Assembly (NCBI GenBank): GCA_045660265.1
Contig: JAZRDM010000041.1
Span: 1 to 45,345, forward strand
Direction: 5' to 3'
Length of the DNA stretch: 45,345 bases
From: Scatosoma sp045660265
Lineage (GTDB): Bacteria > Bacillota > Clostridia > Christensenellales > Borkfalkiaceae
Below the pieces are notes generated by a model. That model worked only from the letters and a program-made list of their open reading frames with translations. It ran no database searches and was not told where the DNA came from. Positions 24,921 to 32,785 of the stretch are shown piece by piece (the stretch's first letter is position 1; each line of letters begins with the position of its first letter). The position numbers and the translations under genes are program-made.

Positions 24921-26180
24921 TTAACGAATTTGCCCTTCGCCGTACACAACGTATTTATAGGACGTAAGCTCTTCTAAACCCATCGGCCCTCTTGCGTGCA
25001 TTTTTTGTGTGGAAATCCCAATTTCACAGCCCTTTCCAAATTCACCGCCGTCCGTAAACCGTGTCGAAGCATTCACGTACACCGCGGCGCTATCCACCGC
25101 CGCAACAAACTTGTTTGCCGTCGCTTGATTTTTTGTGATAATCCCATCGCTATGTCCCGTGGAATGCTGGGCAATATGCTCGATTGCTTCCTCCACACTA
25201 TCCACCGCTTTCACGGCAAGGATATAGTCTAAAAATTCGGTATCAAAATCTTCTTTTTGCGCCGCCGTGCCGTCGATTATCTGTTGCGATTTTTCGCAAA
25301 GCCGAAGCTCGACAGGGGACTTTCCTTCCCGTATTCTCTCGTCGCAAAGCAAGGCTTTTAAGGGGGGCAGGGTTGCGTTGAGTATATTTTTATGTACCAA
25401 ACATACCTCTAAAGCATTGCATACGGAAGGGCGGCTGGTTTTTGCATTTTTAATAACAGAAAGAGCCGTTTGCACATCCGCCTCTTCATCCACGTACAAA
25501 TGACAAATCCCTGTACCCGTTTGAATACAAGGCACTTTTGCATTCTCCACGCAAGCTCGAATTAACCCTGCGCCGCCACGCGGAATAAGTACGTCTATCA
25601 GCCCCACCGCTGTCATCAAAGCGGTTGCGCTTTCTCTCGTCGTATCTTCGGGCATATTGACTAAATCTTCATCTAACCCAACCTGTTTCAACGCATCTTT
25701 AATAATTTGCACAATGGCTTGACAAGTTTGATACGCTTCTTTCCCGCCGCGAAGCACGCACGCGTTTCCGCTTTTAATACACAGTGCGGCACCATCTGCC
25801 GTTACGTTAGGGCGACTTTCGTAGATGATACCAACCACTCCTAACGGTACGCTGATTTTTTCTATCTTTAACCCGTTGGGGCGATTTATTTCTTGTAAAG
25901 TCTTTCCAAGCGGGTCAGGTAGAGCCGCCACTTCGCGCACCCCCTTTGCCATACCTTGAATACGCTCTTTGGTTAGCAATAATCTATCGATCATCACTTC
26001 GCCAAGCGAGTATTTTGCTTGCTCTACATCCTTATCGTTGGCAAGCAAAATTTCCTTTGCGTGCGTTTCTAATCCGTCGGCAATGGCGTACAATGCTTGA
26101 TTTCTTATCTCTTCTTCACTATACGAAAACCGCTTGGACGCCGCTTTGGTTTTTGTAAGCATTTGCATCAATTTATCCAT
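24921..26180 (-). CDS. proA: Glutamate-5-semialdehyde dehydrogenase
   Basis: A 419-aa enzyme reducing glutamyl-5-phosphate to the semialdehyde with NADPH. The start is ATG 26180 (MDKLMQMLTKTK), overlapping the end of proB by 8 nt, with AAAGGG upstream; the frame open to 26222 would overlap more. PLGVVGIIYESRPNVT, RGGKEA, IPRGGAGLI and the catalytic Cys in SRPSVCNALEVCL are all present, as is GISTQKMHARGPMGLEELTSYK. Compared from memory with other ProA proteins, the part after VHKNILNATLPPLKALL has about seven extra residues before VELRLCEK, next to a copy of the dispersed repeat. Confidence 0.95.
   Translation of the reverse strand: MDKLMQMLTKTKAASKRFSYSEEEIRNQALYAIADGLETHAKEILLANDKDVEQAKYSLGEVMIDRLLLTKERIQGMAKGVREVAALPDPLGKTLQEINRPNGLKIEKISVPLGVVGIIYESRPNVTADGAALCIKSGNACVLRGGKEAYQTCQAIVQIIKDALKQVGLDEDLVNMPEDTTRESATALMTAVGLIDVLIPRGGAGLIRACVENAKVPCIQTGTGICHLYVDEEADVQTALSVIKNAKTSRPSVCNALEVCLVHKNILNATLPPLKALLCDERIREGKSPVELRLCEKSQQIIDGTAAQKEDFDTEFLDYILAVKAVDSVEEAIEHIAQHSTGHSDGIITKNQATANKFVAAVDSAAVYVNASTRFTDGGEFGKGCEIGISTQKMHARGPMGLEELTSYKYVVYGEGQIR
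25363..25381 (+). repeat. Dispersed G-rich repeat inside proA
   Basis: GGGGGCAGGGTTGCGTTGA, identical to 16556-16574 and to the complement of 18803-18821. On the coding strand it reads L-N-A-T-L-P-P, a different frame from the copy in the YfhO-like gene. Confidence 0.85.
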
Positions 26181-26952
26181 TGTTTTTCCCTTTCGACACA
26201 AACCTGGTGCCCACCTTTTCATTTTCTACCGCTTTATACAGTAAACTAGGATCGCTGCCGTTTGCAATCACCATATCTGTTCCGCTTTGCATACAAAGCG
26301 CCGCCGCCGACAGTTTAGTTTTCATTCCACCCGTACCTAAAGCCGAGCCTTCGCCGCCCGCCAATTGTAAAATTTGCGGCGTGATTTCTTCTACTGTTTG
26401 AATGAGTGTTGCCGAAGCGTCTTTATGCGGATCTGCCGTATACAATCCGTCAATATCCGATAAAATGACAAGCAAGTCCGCTTTTACGCTAGTTGCTACC
26501 AACGCTGAAAGCGTGTCGTTATCCCCCACCTTAATTTCGTCGGTGGCAATGGTATCGTTTTCGTTTATAATGGGTAAAACGCCAAGCTGTAATAAGCGTT
26601 CCATCGTGTTTTTAAAGTTTTGCAGTCTATCTTCGTGCGAAAAGTCTGCGCCGGTTAATAAAATTTGCGCAACGGTATGATGATACTCTGAAAACAGCTT
26701 ATCGTACGTATACATCAGCTCGCATTGACCAACGGCAGCCGCCGCTTGCTTAGTGGGAATATCTTCAGGCTTTTGCAAAAGCGAAAGCTTTCCTACGCCC
26801 ATACCGATAGCGCCGGACGTAACCAAAATAATTTCATTCCCTGCGTTTTTCAAGTCGCTGAGTACCTCGCACAGCTTTTGCGTGCGTTGAATATTTAATC
26901 TACCCGTCGAATACGCCAACGTAGACGTACCAACCTTTACAACAAGCTTCAT
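26173..26952 (-). CDS. proB: Glutamate 5-kinase, short form without PUA domain
   Basis: A 259-aa amino-acid kinase making glutamyl-5-phosphate from glutamate and ATP. KLVVKVGTSTLAY, ILVTSGAIGMGVG, INENDTIATDEIKVGDNDTLSA and LGTGGMKTKLSAA are the expected motifs. It ends right after the kinase domain (MVIANGSDPSLLYKAV), whereas many bacterial ProB proteins carry about 100 further residues of PUA domain. The stop overlaps proA, so there is no sign of recent truncation. It follows a hairpin at 26979 and has GAAGGAG before the ATG. Confidence 0.93.
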   Translation of the reverse strand: MKLVVKVGTSTLAYSTGRLNIQRTQKLCEVLSDLKNAGNEIILVTSGAIGMGVGKLSLLQKPEDIPTKQAAAAVGQCELMYTYDKLFSEYHHTVAQILLTGADFSHEDRLQNFKNTMERLLQLGVLPIINENDTIATDEIKVGDNDTLSALVATSVKADLLVILSDIDGLYTADPHKDASATLIQTVEEITPQILQLAGGEGSALGTGGMKTKLSAAALCMQSGTDMVIANGSDPSLLYKAVENEKVGTRFVSKGKNNG

Positions 26953-26978
26953 ACCTTACTCCTTCTTCTACACAAAAG

Positions 26979-26997
26979 AGCCGAACGACGTTCGGCT
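26979..26997 (-). terminator. Hairpin between yerC-type gene and proB (terminator or attenuator)
   Basis: AGCCGAAC/GTTCGGCT with a 3-nt loop; on the minus strand CTCTTTTG follows. Only about 27 nt separate it from the proB start and no promoter was seen between, so partial readthrough may feed proBAC. Confidence 0.7.
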
Positions 26998-27033
26998 GTA
27001 TTTTTTAAGTTACTTTTTATTGTGCAACCCTTA

Positions 27034-27327
27034 TTACTTTGATTGCCCCTTAACGAATTTTTCATACCCGCCCGAGCCGTAACGCACACAACGGGACACG
27101 CGGGAGAGGGTCGCCGAGGAAATATCCGTTTGTTCAATAATTTCCGCGTACGTTTTACCTTGCTTAAGCATTTCTGCCGCCGCTATGCGTTGCGCCATCT
27201 GTTCGATTTCCTTATGCGTACAAAGGTCGTCAAGCAATAATTTAACGTCTTCTTTGCTTTGGCAGGTAAGAAAAATTTCGTATAAACCATTCAGCATCAA
27301 TTCGTCTTGTTGCTTATCTTTCCCCAT
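27034..27327 (-). CDS. YerC/YecD-family TrpR-like regulator
   Basis: A 97-aa helical protein. ELMLNGLYEIFLTCQSKEDV, then LLDDLCTHKEIEQMAQR and a helix-turn-helix YAEIIEQTDISSATLSRVSR match the YerC/TrpR-like family of small DNA-binding proteins. The end, RYGSGGYEKF, is the usual tail. TrpR uses tryptophan as corepressor, but the ligand of YerC proteins is not known to me. It is the last gene of the ABC-transporter operon (1 nt after the ATPase gene) and lies before proB. It could bind the ACTTTA-N6-TAAAGT dyads at 29732-29843; that is inference. Confidence 0.88.
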   Translation of the reverse strand: MGKDKQQDELMLNGLYEIFLTCQSKEDVKLLLDDLCTHKEIEQMAQRIAAAEMLKQGKTYAEIIEQTDISSATLSRVSRCVRYGSGGYEKFVKGQSK

Positions 27328-27328
27328 A

Positions 27329-28114
27329 TTACTCCTCCGTTTTTGTTAAAAAGTTTTTTGTCCTTTCGCTTTGCGGATTACAAAAAATTTGCAAAGGCGT
27401 GCCTTCTTCTACAATTTCGCCGTCTGCGATAAAAATCACTTTGTCCGCAACGTTTTTCGCAAATTCCATTTCGTGCGTTACAATCAGCATGGTTCTACCT
27501 TCCGCGCGCAAATCCTTCATTACCTTTAATACTTCCCCCGTCAATTCGGGATCCAACGCGCTTGTCGGCTCGTCAAAGCATAACACACTTGGCGAAAGAG
27601 CCAAAGCCCTAGCAATCGCCACACGCTGTTGCTGACCGCCCGATAATTGATAGGGATAATTATCCGCCTTTTCAAGCAACCCAACACGCTGTAAAAGCGC
27701 CAGCGCTTTTTCTTCGTTTTCCGCGCGGATTGCTTTCATACGTTTTTTTCGCTCGAAAAAGTTAATCTTTCCTTTTTTTAAAAAGCGCTCTGCTTGAGCG
27801 TTAATGGCAAGCGTTACGTTTTGTTTCGCCGTATATTGCGGAAACAAATGAAAGGATTGAAACACCAGTCCAAAATCCAAACGCTGCCCGTTGTCTTCTT
27901 TACTCTTCGGAAATACTTGCTTGCCGTCTACCCAAATTTCGCCACTATCAGACATTTCCAAATAGTTCAAACAGCGCATCAACGTCGTTTTTCCACCGCC
28001 TGAAGCGCCGATTACCGCTAGCACTTGCCCATTTTCTAAAGAAAAGGAAATTCCTTTTAAAACTTGAACGTCTCCAAAGCTTTTTGTTAAATTTTTTACT
28101 TCTAAAAAAGCCAT
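27329..28114 (-). CDS. Amino-acid ABC transporter, ATP-binding protein
   Basis: A 261-aa ATPase of the polar amino-acid uptake class. GASGGGKTT is Walker A, LSGGQQQRVAIARAL the ABC signature, SVLCFDEPTSALDP Walker B and VTHEMEFA the switch His. A charged insert (FLKKGKINFFERKKRMKAIRAENEE, about residues 112-136) follows the Q-loop region and is longer than in GlnQ-like proteins. It powers import through the permease encoded 12 nt upstream. Operon order is binding protein, permease, ATPase, YerC-type regulator. Confidence 0.93.
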   Translation of the reverse strand: MAFLEVKNLTKSFGDVQVLKGISFSLENGQVLAVIGASGGGKTTLMRCLNYLEMSDSGEIWVDGKQVFPKSKEDNGQRLDFGLVFQSFHLFPQYTAKQNVTLAINAQAERFLKKGKINFFERKKRMKAIRAENEEKALALLQRVGLLEKADNYPYQLSGGQQQRVAIARALALSPSVLCFDEPTSALDPELTGEVLKVMKDLRAEGRTMLIVTHEMEFAKNVADKVIFIADGEIVEEGTPLQIFCNPQSERTKNFLTKTEE

Positions 28115-28126
28115 TATCCTATTCCT

Positions 28127-28810
28127 TTACACCTTAAACCACTCGAATTTCTTTTCAACGTACGAAAAGAGCAAAGTCAACAATCCGTTAAAAATGAGAT
28201 AGAAAATGGACGCGTATAAAAGCGGAGTGAGGTCGACAAATTCGTTTACAGCGTGGTTTGCCGCATTCAACAAATCCACCACCCCCAAAATTTGCGCAAG
28301 TGCCGTATCTTTCACAAGCGTAATAATTTCATTACTCATTGGCGGAAAAATACGCTTCAACGCTTGTACAAGTATTATTTTAAAGAAAATTTCACCTTTT
28401 GTCAAGCCTAAAACCGTGCCTGCTTCATATTGTCCTAAAGGAATCGATTGTATCCCCGCGCGATAAATTTCTGAAAAGTAACACGCATAGTTAATTACAA
28501 ACGCTACCACGACAAACCAAAACAGTACTGCGCCCACCCGAATATCAAAAAACGCCGCGATATCCTTGGTTTTTACACCCAACGCCATTGGTAAAAAACT
28601 GACGAGTAAAATTTGCAGCATTAACGGCGTACCGCGAATCACCCAAATAATTCCCTTTACCAAATATTGTAACGGTTTAAAAGCAGACAACGAACCAACT
28701 GCAAATAACAACCCCAACGGAATCGCGCCCAAAAGGGTTATGGCAAACAACAACAGTGTGTTGCCAAACCCTTCCGTTAATTGTGTTAAAATTTGCGTAA
28801 ATTGTTCCAT
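28127..28810 (-). CDS. Amino-acid ABC transporter permease
   Basis: A 227-aa HisM/GlnP-type permease with about five spans. YLVKGIIWVIRGTPLMLQILLV is the N-terminal family signature and YRAGIQSIPLGQYEAGTVLGLT with FFKIILVQALKRIFPPMSNE is the EAA loop that contacts the ATPase. It is probably a homodimer in the membrane. It follows the binding-protein gene by 16 nt. Substrate is an amino acid, perhaps cystine given cysK/cysE next door, but this cannot be read from the sequence. Confidence 0.93.
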   Translation of the reverse strand: MEQFTQILTQLTEGFGNTLLLFAITLLGAIPLGLLFAVGSLSAFKPLQYLVKGIIWVIRGTPLMLQILLVSFLPMALGVKTKDIAAFFDIRVGAVLFWFVVVAFVINYACYFSEIYRAGIQSIPLGQYEAGTVLGLTKGEIFFKIILVQALKRIFPPMSNEIITLVKDTALAQILGVVDLLNAANHAVNEFVDLTPLLYASIFYLIFNGLLTLLFSYVEKKFEWFKV

Positions 28811-28826
28811 ATTCTTTCTCTTGATT

Positions 28827-29699
28827 TTATTTACCGCTTACGACACTTTCGCCTGCCGAGCCGCTTTCCACCGCAATAATAGCATCTTTAAAGCTTTCTT
28901 TCGTCGTATATTTATCTTTCTCTTCCGTCAAAACAACCGCTACTTGCTTGTTGTACAAATAAGGAAGAGAAATACACATTTTTTCTTCTCGTTCCGGTGT
29001 AATCGTCATACCGTTCCATACTAAATCAATGGTATTATCTTGCAACAAAGCTTCTTTCGCATTCCAATCAATTTCCAAAAATTCCACTTCTAACGTCAAA
29101 GTATACGTTTGGTTGAGATACTCTACCACTTCTTTAGCAAGCTCAATATCAAACCCCGTGAACGTTCCGTTTTCTTCGTACGCAATTGGAGCAAATACCG
29201 TATACCCGATTACGATTTTCTTTTCTTCCTGAATTTCTACCCAGCTGTTGTCCGTAGCGTCCGCGTAAACATTCACTGCATCTGCCTGTAACGCCACGTC
29301 ATTTTCTAAACCAAATTCCTGCGCCACTTCCGCCACCGTACCGTCCGCAGCCAACGCAAGCAACGCTTTATTGATTTCAGACATAAACGATTCGTTTCCC
29401 TTCTTCGCCGCAATTCCGTACGATTCTTTTGCAAACACCAAGTCTTCCACAATACTTACTTTCCCTGCGAAATCCCCCGTTGTCGAATAATAGCCCGCCA
29501 TCACCGAGTCGATAACCACCGCGTCCACCGCACCAACTTTCAACTGTGTCAATGCGTCTAGCTGACTGTTCTGCAACACCATTTCTTTCCCAAGCGCCAA
29601 CGCTTCCCCATCAGCGCCAGCCGTGTTACAAGCCGAAGCCATACTCAGCACACACATAGCCGCCAATACCAATCCCGTTACCTTTGCCAATTTTTTCAT
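28827..29699 (-). CDS. ABC-transporter substrate-binding lipoprotein with swapped halves (circular permutation)
   Basis: A 290-aa SBP_bac_3-type lipoprotein: signal peptide with Cys 24 after LSMASA. In the family the mature order is strand 1 (KIVIGY), FTGFDIELAKEV, DLVWNGMTITPER, SLPY, hinge, AVESGSAGE, then LDALTQLKVGAVDAVVIDSVMAGYY, YGIAAKKGN and a final helix. Here residues 32-133 carry the parts that normally come last, a linker follows (134-150), and residues 151-290 carry the parts that normally come first, ending at AVESGSAGESVVSGK. All of the usual elements, including the ligand Arg of TPER, are present once. The stop is 16 nt before the permease gene. AAGGAG precedes the ATG. Assembly error is the main alternative. 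Confidence 0.9.
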   Translation of the reverse strand: MKKLAKVTGLVLAAMCVLSMASACNTAGADGEALALGKEMVLQNSQLDALTQLKVGAVDAVVIDSVMAGYYSTTGDFAGKVSIVEDLVFAKESYGIAAKKGNESFMSEINKALLALAADGTVAEVAQEFGLENDVALQADAVNVYADATDNSWVEIQEEKKIVIGYTVFAPIAYEENGTFTGFDIELAKEVVEYLNQTYTLTLEVEFLEIDWNAKEALLQDNTIDLVWNGMTITPEREEKMCISLPYLYNKQVAVVLTEEKDKYTTKESFKDAIIAVESGSAGESVVSGK

Positions 29700-29731
29700 A
29701 TTTTCCTTCTCCTTAAAAATTATTTTACTTT

Positions 29732-29755
29732 AATACTTTAGCTTATTAAAGTATT
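29732..29755. promoter_or_regulatory. Operator-like dyad 1 (AATACTTTA-N6-TAAAGTATT)
   Basis: A perfect 9-bp inverted repeat in the leader of the binding-protein gene, 33 nt before its ATG. Shares ACTTTA-N6-TAAAGT with two more sites at 29797 and 29826. Confidence 0.7.
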
Positions 29756-29767
29756 AGGGTGTTTTTT

Positions 29768-29790
29768 ATTGCGGTGGGTTTCACCGCAAT
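29768..29790. promoter_or_regulatory. Leader hairpin before the ABC operon
   Basis: ATTGCGGTG/CACCGCAAT, 9-bp perfect stem and 5-nt loop. On the minus strand an A-rich, not T-rich, stretch follows, so it is not a typical terminator. Confidence 0.55.
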
Positions 29791-29796
29791 GTTTAC

Positions 29797-29849
29797 ACTT
29801 TATTCAACTAAAGTAATGCTATTATACTTTATTTCACTAAAGAAGTAAA
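29797..29849 (-). promoter_or_regulatory. ABC-operon promoter flanked by dyads 2 and 3
   Basis: Minus strand TTTACT (29849-29844), 17 nt, TATAAT (29826-29821). Dyad 3 (ACTTTA-TTTCAC-TAAAGA, 29826-29843) fills the spacer and dyad 2 (ACTTTA-TTCAAC-TAAAGT, 29797-29814) covers the start of the RNA: a layout expected for repression. Confidence 0.7.
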
Positions 29850-29929
29850 GCGTTTTGAAGGGGTTTTTAAAAAATTTTTTAATTTTTTTTTGCGTGATGC
29901 AAATTACTTCCTTATTATATATTAAAGAT

Positions 29930-30937
29930 TTACAATAACACGATTTGGTTTTCTTGGCAGATTTTTTTCGTCTCTTCATCCCAAAGAGAAACCTGCACTT
30001 CGCCGATATGTGCTTTTCCAAGTAAGAGCATAGACAATCTCGACTGACCGATACCGCCCCCCATTGTCAAGGGCAGTTCGCCCCTTGCAAGCGCTTGATG
30101 AAAAGGCAGGCTTGCGCGTTCTTGCAAGCCTGATTTTACAAGCTGTTCCGCCAACGATTTTTCATCTACACGTATGCCCATAGACGAAATTTCCATTGCG
30201 CAGCCAAGCGGTTCGTGCCAAAAGAAGATGTCGCCGTTTAACGCCCAATCGTCGTAGTCAGGCGCGCGATGATCGTGTGATTTACCCGATTTCAGCTTAT
30301 CTCCAATCCCCATAATAAAGACAGTTTTATGTTGTTCAACAAATACCTGCTCCCTTTCTTTTGGTGTTTTTTCGGGATATAAATCCTCTAATTCTTGCGA
30401 AGAAATAAAGGTAACGTCTTTACAAAGTTGTACGGGAATTTGCGGATAACGGCATTTGAGCACGTCAAGCGTATCGCAAATTGCGCCTACAATTGCACGG
30501 ATTACCGTTTGCAAATATTCTTTCGTGCGTGTTTGCGTCGTGATGATTTTTTCCCAATCCCACTGGTCAGTATAAATCGAATGAAGGTTGTCCATTTCTT
30601 CGTCGCGGCGAATGGCGTTCATATCCGTATACAGCCCCTCACCCGCAGAAAAACCGTAATTTTTCAAAGCCATGCGTTTCCACTTTGCAAGCGAATGCAC
30701 AACGACAGCATCTTTTCCCGTTTCTTTGATATCAAACTTCACAGGACGTTCTACACCGCTTAAGTCGTCATTTAAGCCTGTTGTAGGATCCACAAACAAA
30801 GGCGCGGATACACGTTTTAAATTGAGCGCCATGCACAACTTTTCTTCAAACGTACGTTTTAAAATGCCTATCGCCGTTTGCGTATCATACAAACCAAGTG
30901 CCGATTTATATTGTTTAGGAATGACAATTTTACTCAT
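29930..30937 (-). CDS. asnA: Aspartate-ammonia ligase
   Basis: A 335-aa AsnA-type asparagine synthetase, which makes asparagine from aspartate, ammonia and ATP. IPKQYKSALGLYDTQTAIGILK at the start, LNLKRVSAPLFVDPTTGLNDDLSGVERPV, VHSLAKWKRMAL, YTDQWDWEKII and the C-terminal TMGGGIGQSRLSMLLL are the class-II tRNA-synthetase-like motifs of this family. Its ATG overlaps the stop of cysE by one base (TAATG). It is the last gene of the block; 29850-29930 is AT-rich and no clear terminator was seen. Confidence 0.95.
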   Translation of the reverse strand: MSKIVIPKQYKSALGLYDTQTAIGILKRTFEEKLCMALNLKRVSAPLFVDPTTGLNDDLSGVERPVKFDIKETGKDAVVVHSLAKWKRMALKNYGFSAGEGLYTDMNAIRRDEEMDNLHSIYTDQWDWEKIITTQTRTKEYLQTVIRAIVGAICDTLDVLKCRYPQIPVQLCKDVTFISSQELEDLYPEKTPKEREQVFVEQHKTVFIMGIGDKLKSGKSHDHRAPDYDDWALNGDIFFWHEPLGCAMEISSMGIRVDEKSLAEQLVKSGLQERASLPFHQALARGELPLTMGGGIGQSRLSMLLLGKAHIGEVQVSLWDEETKKICQENQIVLL

Positions 30938-31809
30938 TAGTTTTTCTCCATGTTGCCGCTTTCTATAAATATTAACTCCGGCAATTTTGCCGTTACTTTC
31001 ATACCTGCCCCCACGCTTTCGGTTAAAAAGCTATTTCCGCCGATTACTGCTCCGTCGCCTATCACTGTCTTACCGCCAAGTATAGTCGCCCCCGAATACA
31101 CGGTTACGCTATCCTTTAGCGTCGGGTGCCGTTTGATTCCAGACAGCCCTTGCCCTTTACGAAGGGAAAGCGCGCCCAATGTTACGTTTTGGTATATTTT
31201 AACGTTTTTTCCAATTTCCGCCGTTTCACCGATTACAACACCCGTACCGTGATCGATAAAAAAGCACTCGCCTATTTTCGCGCCGGGATGAATATCAATC
31301 CCCGTTTTTTCATGCGCATATTCCGCCATCAGTCTGGGAATAAACGGCACGCCCATCTCGCTTAACAAATGCGCTATCCGATAAACAAAAATCGCATAAA
31401 ACCCTGGATAACAAAAAATAATTTCTTCTTTGTTTTTTGCCGCGGGATCACCGTCAAACGCCGCTCGTAAATCGTTAAATAGCGTGTTTCGTAAATTAGG
31501 TAATTGCTTAATAAACTCTTTGGCGAGGATTTCAGAATGCATTTTCTCTTGCCCTATTTCGTTAAAAAGATAAGCAAAATGTATCTGCTTTTTTATTTTA
31601 TAATAAATTGAGTTTAAGGTAGCTTTGGCAAAACCTTCTAAATCTCCGCAGACTTCCTCCCCTGCAAAAAAAGCGGGAAAAAACAGTTTTCTTATCTCTT
31701 TTAAGGTCTGTATAATTTCGTTTTTATTGGGTAACGTGATACCGCGTTCAACGCACGTCGTTTTGTTTTTTTGATACGACAGCATCATCTCTTTCGTCAC
31801 CGATTCCAC
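30937..31809 (-). CDS. cysE: Serine O-acetyltransferase
   Basis: A 290-aa enzyme that makes O-acetylserine from serine and acetyl-CoA. An N-terminal helical domain (about 1-170) is followed by a left-handed hexapeptide helix: GIDIHPGAKIGECFFIDHGTGVVIGETAEIG, NVTLGAL and GATILGGKTVIGDGAVIGGNSFL. Start is GTG 31809 with GGAGGT 4 nt upstream; a second GTG lies four codons later. It is about 50-100 residues longer than short CysE proteins because of its complete helical domain. It sits between cysK, 15 nt upstream, and asnA. The VGAGM codons hold a repeat core (31002-31014). Confidence 0.93.
   Translation of the reverse strand: MESVTKEMMLSYQKNKTTCVERGITLPNKNEIIQTLKEIRKLFFPAFFAGEEVCGDLEGFAKATLNSIYYKIKKQIHFAYLFNEIGQEKMHSEILAKEFIKQLPNLRNTLFNDLRAAFDGDPAAKNKEEIIFCYPGFYAIFVYRIAHLLSEMGVPFIPRLMAEYAHEKTGIDIHPGAKIGECFFIDHGTGVVIGETAEIGKNVKIYQNVTLGALSLRKGQGLSGIKRHPTLKDSVTVYSGATILGGKTVIGDGAVIGGNSFLTESVGAGMKVTAKLPELIFIESGNMEKN
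31002..31014 (-). repeat. G-rich repeat core inside cysE
   Basis: TACCTGCCCCCAC on the plus strand, same 13-mer as in proC and cysK. Extended by CA at its 5' side to CATACCTGCCCCC as in the hairpin at 14133. Confidence 0.65.
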
Positions 31810-31824
31810 GCCTACCTCCGTTTG

Positions 31825-32742
31825 TTACGATAGTTTAGATAAATACCTGCCCCCACCGTCCGCAAAAATGACAACGATTTTTTTGCCTTTATTTTCTATC
31901 CGTTTCCCCCATTTGATTGCACCGCAAAGCGCCGCGCCTGATGAAACTCCCACGAATATACCATCTAAAAACATCAGTTGTTCCACAGCTTCTAGAGCTT
32001 GCGTTTCTTCCGCTAAATAGATTTCGTCAATAAGCTGTACGTCTAAAATTTTAGGAACAAAACCCGCACCTATTCCGTCTATCCCATGCACCCCTTTTAC
32101 TCCGCCTGATAAGATGGGAGAGTCGTTTGGCTCAACGGCAATGACGTGCACTTCTTTTTTTTGTTCTTTTAAATACCTCGCCGTACCTGTCAGCGTTCCA
32201 CCGCTACCAATCCCGCAAACAAGGGCGTTTACATCTGGCAAATCGCGGTAAATTTCCACCCCCGTCGTTTGATAATGGCACTGTGCATTGGACGCAGAAG
32301 AAAACTGCTCGGGAATAAAACTATTCTCAATCGAAGCACTTAATTGCCAACATCTCTCCATCGCGCCGCGCATTCCGTCTTGCGCGCTAGTCAACACTAA
32401 GGTGGCTCCATACGCGCGCAACAATTTTTTGCGCTCCTCACTCATATTTTCAGGCATAACGGCGATAAAGGAATAGCCTTTCAAACGACACACCATCGCA
32501 AGTGAAATCCCCATATTTCCCGATGTTGCTTCTATTACAACACCGCCCGGTTTCAGTTTTCCTTGTCGTTCGGCTTGACATATCATTTCATATGCCGCAC
32601 GGTCTTTCACCGACCCAGCGGGATTGAAAAACTCCATTTTGCCGTATAGCTGCGCGTGGCAACCATACGCCTTTTCAACGCCAAACAGCCTCAGCAACGG
32701 CGTATCGCCGATAAGTTGTAAGATAGAATGATAAACCGCCAT
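31825..32742 (-). CDS. cysK: Cysteine synthase (O-acetylserine sulfhydrylase)
   Basis: A 305-aa PLP enzyme making cysteine from O-acetylserine and sulfide. NPAGSVKDRAA carries the PLP Lys, EATSGNMGIS the substrate loop (Met where Thr is usual in TSGNTG), QFSSASNAQCHYQTTG the next motif and GIGSGGTLTG the phosphate-binding loop. The end is DGGGRYLSKLS, where DSGERYLS is usual; this stretch is encoded by a repeat core. It is followed by cysE, giving the full two-step cysteine pathway, and lies 43 nt behind the isocitrate dehydrogenase gene, so may share its transcript. Confidence 0.95.
   Translation of the reverse strand: MAVYHSILQLIGDTPLLRLFGVEKAYGCHAQLYGKMEFFNPAGSVKDRAAYEMICQAERQGKLKPGGVVIEATSGNMGISLAMVCRLKGYSFIAVMPENMSEERKKLLRAYGATLVLTSAQDGMRGAMERCWQLSASIENSFIPEQFSSASNAQCHYQTTGVEIYRDLPDVNALVCGIGSGGTLTGTARYLKEQKKEVHVIAVEPNDSPILSGGVKGVHGIDGIGAGFVPKILDVQLIDEIYLAEETQALEAVEQLMFLDGIFVGVSSGAALCGAIKWGKRIENKGKKIVVIFADGGGRYLSKLS
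31844..31856 (-). repeat. G-rich repeat core inside cysK
   Basis: TACCTGCCCCCAC on the plus strand, same 13-mer as in proC and cysE, but read in another frame (G-G-G-R-Y). Confidence 0.65.
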
Positions 32743-32785
32743 TAACGTTCTCCTTTTCTATCCTACGTAAATGGCGGAAAATAAG

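Noticed and set aside
29768..29790. Terminator for asnA
   Set aside because: On the minus strand the hairpin is followed by an A-rich stretch rather than a T run, and it lies in the leader of the ABC operon.
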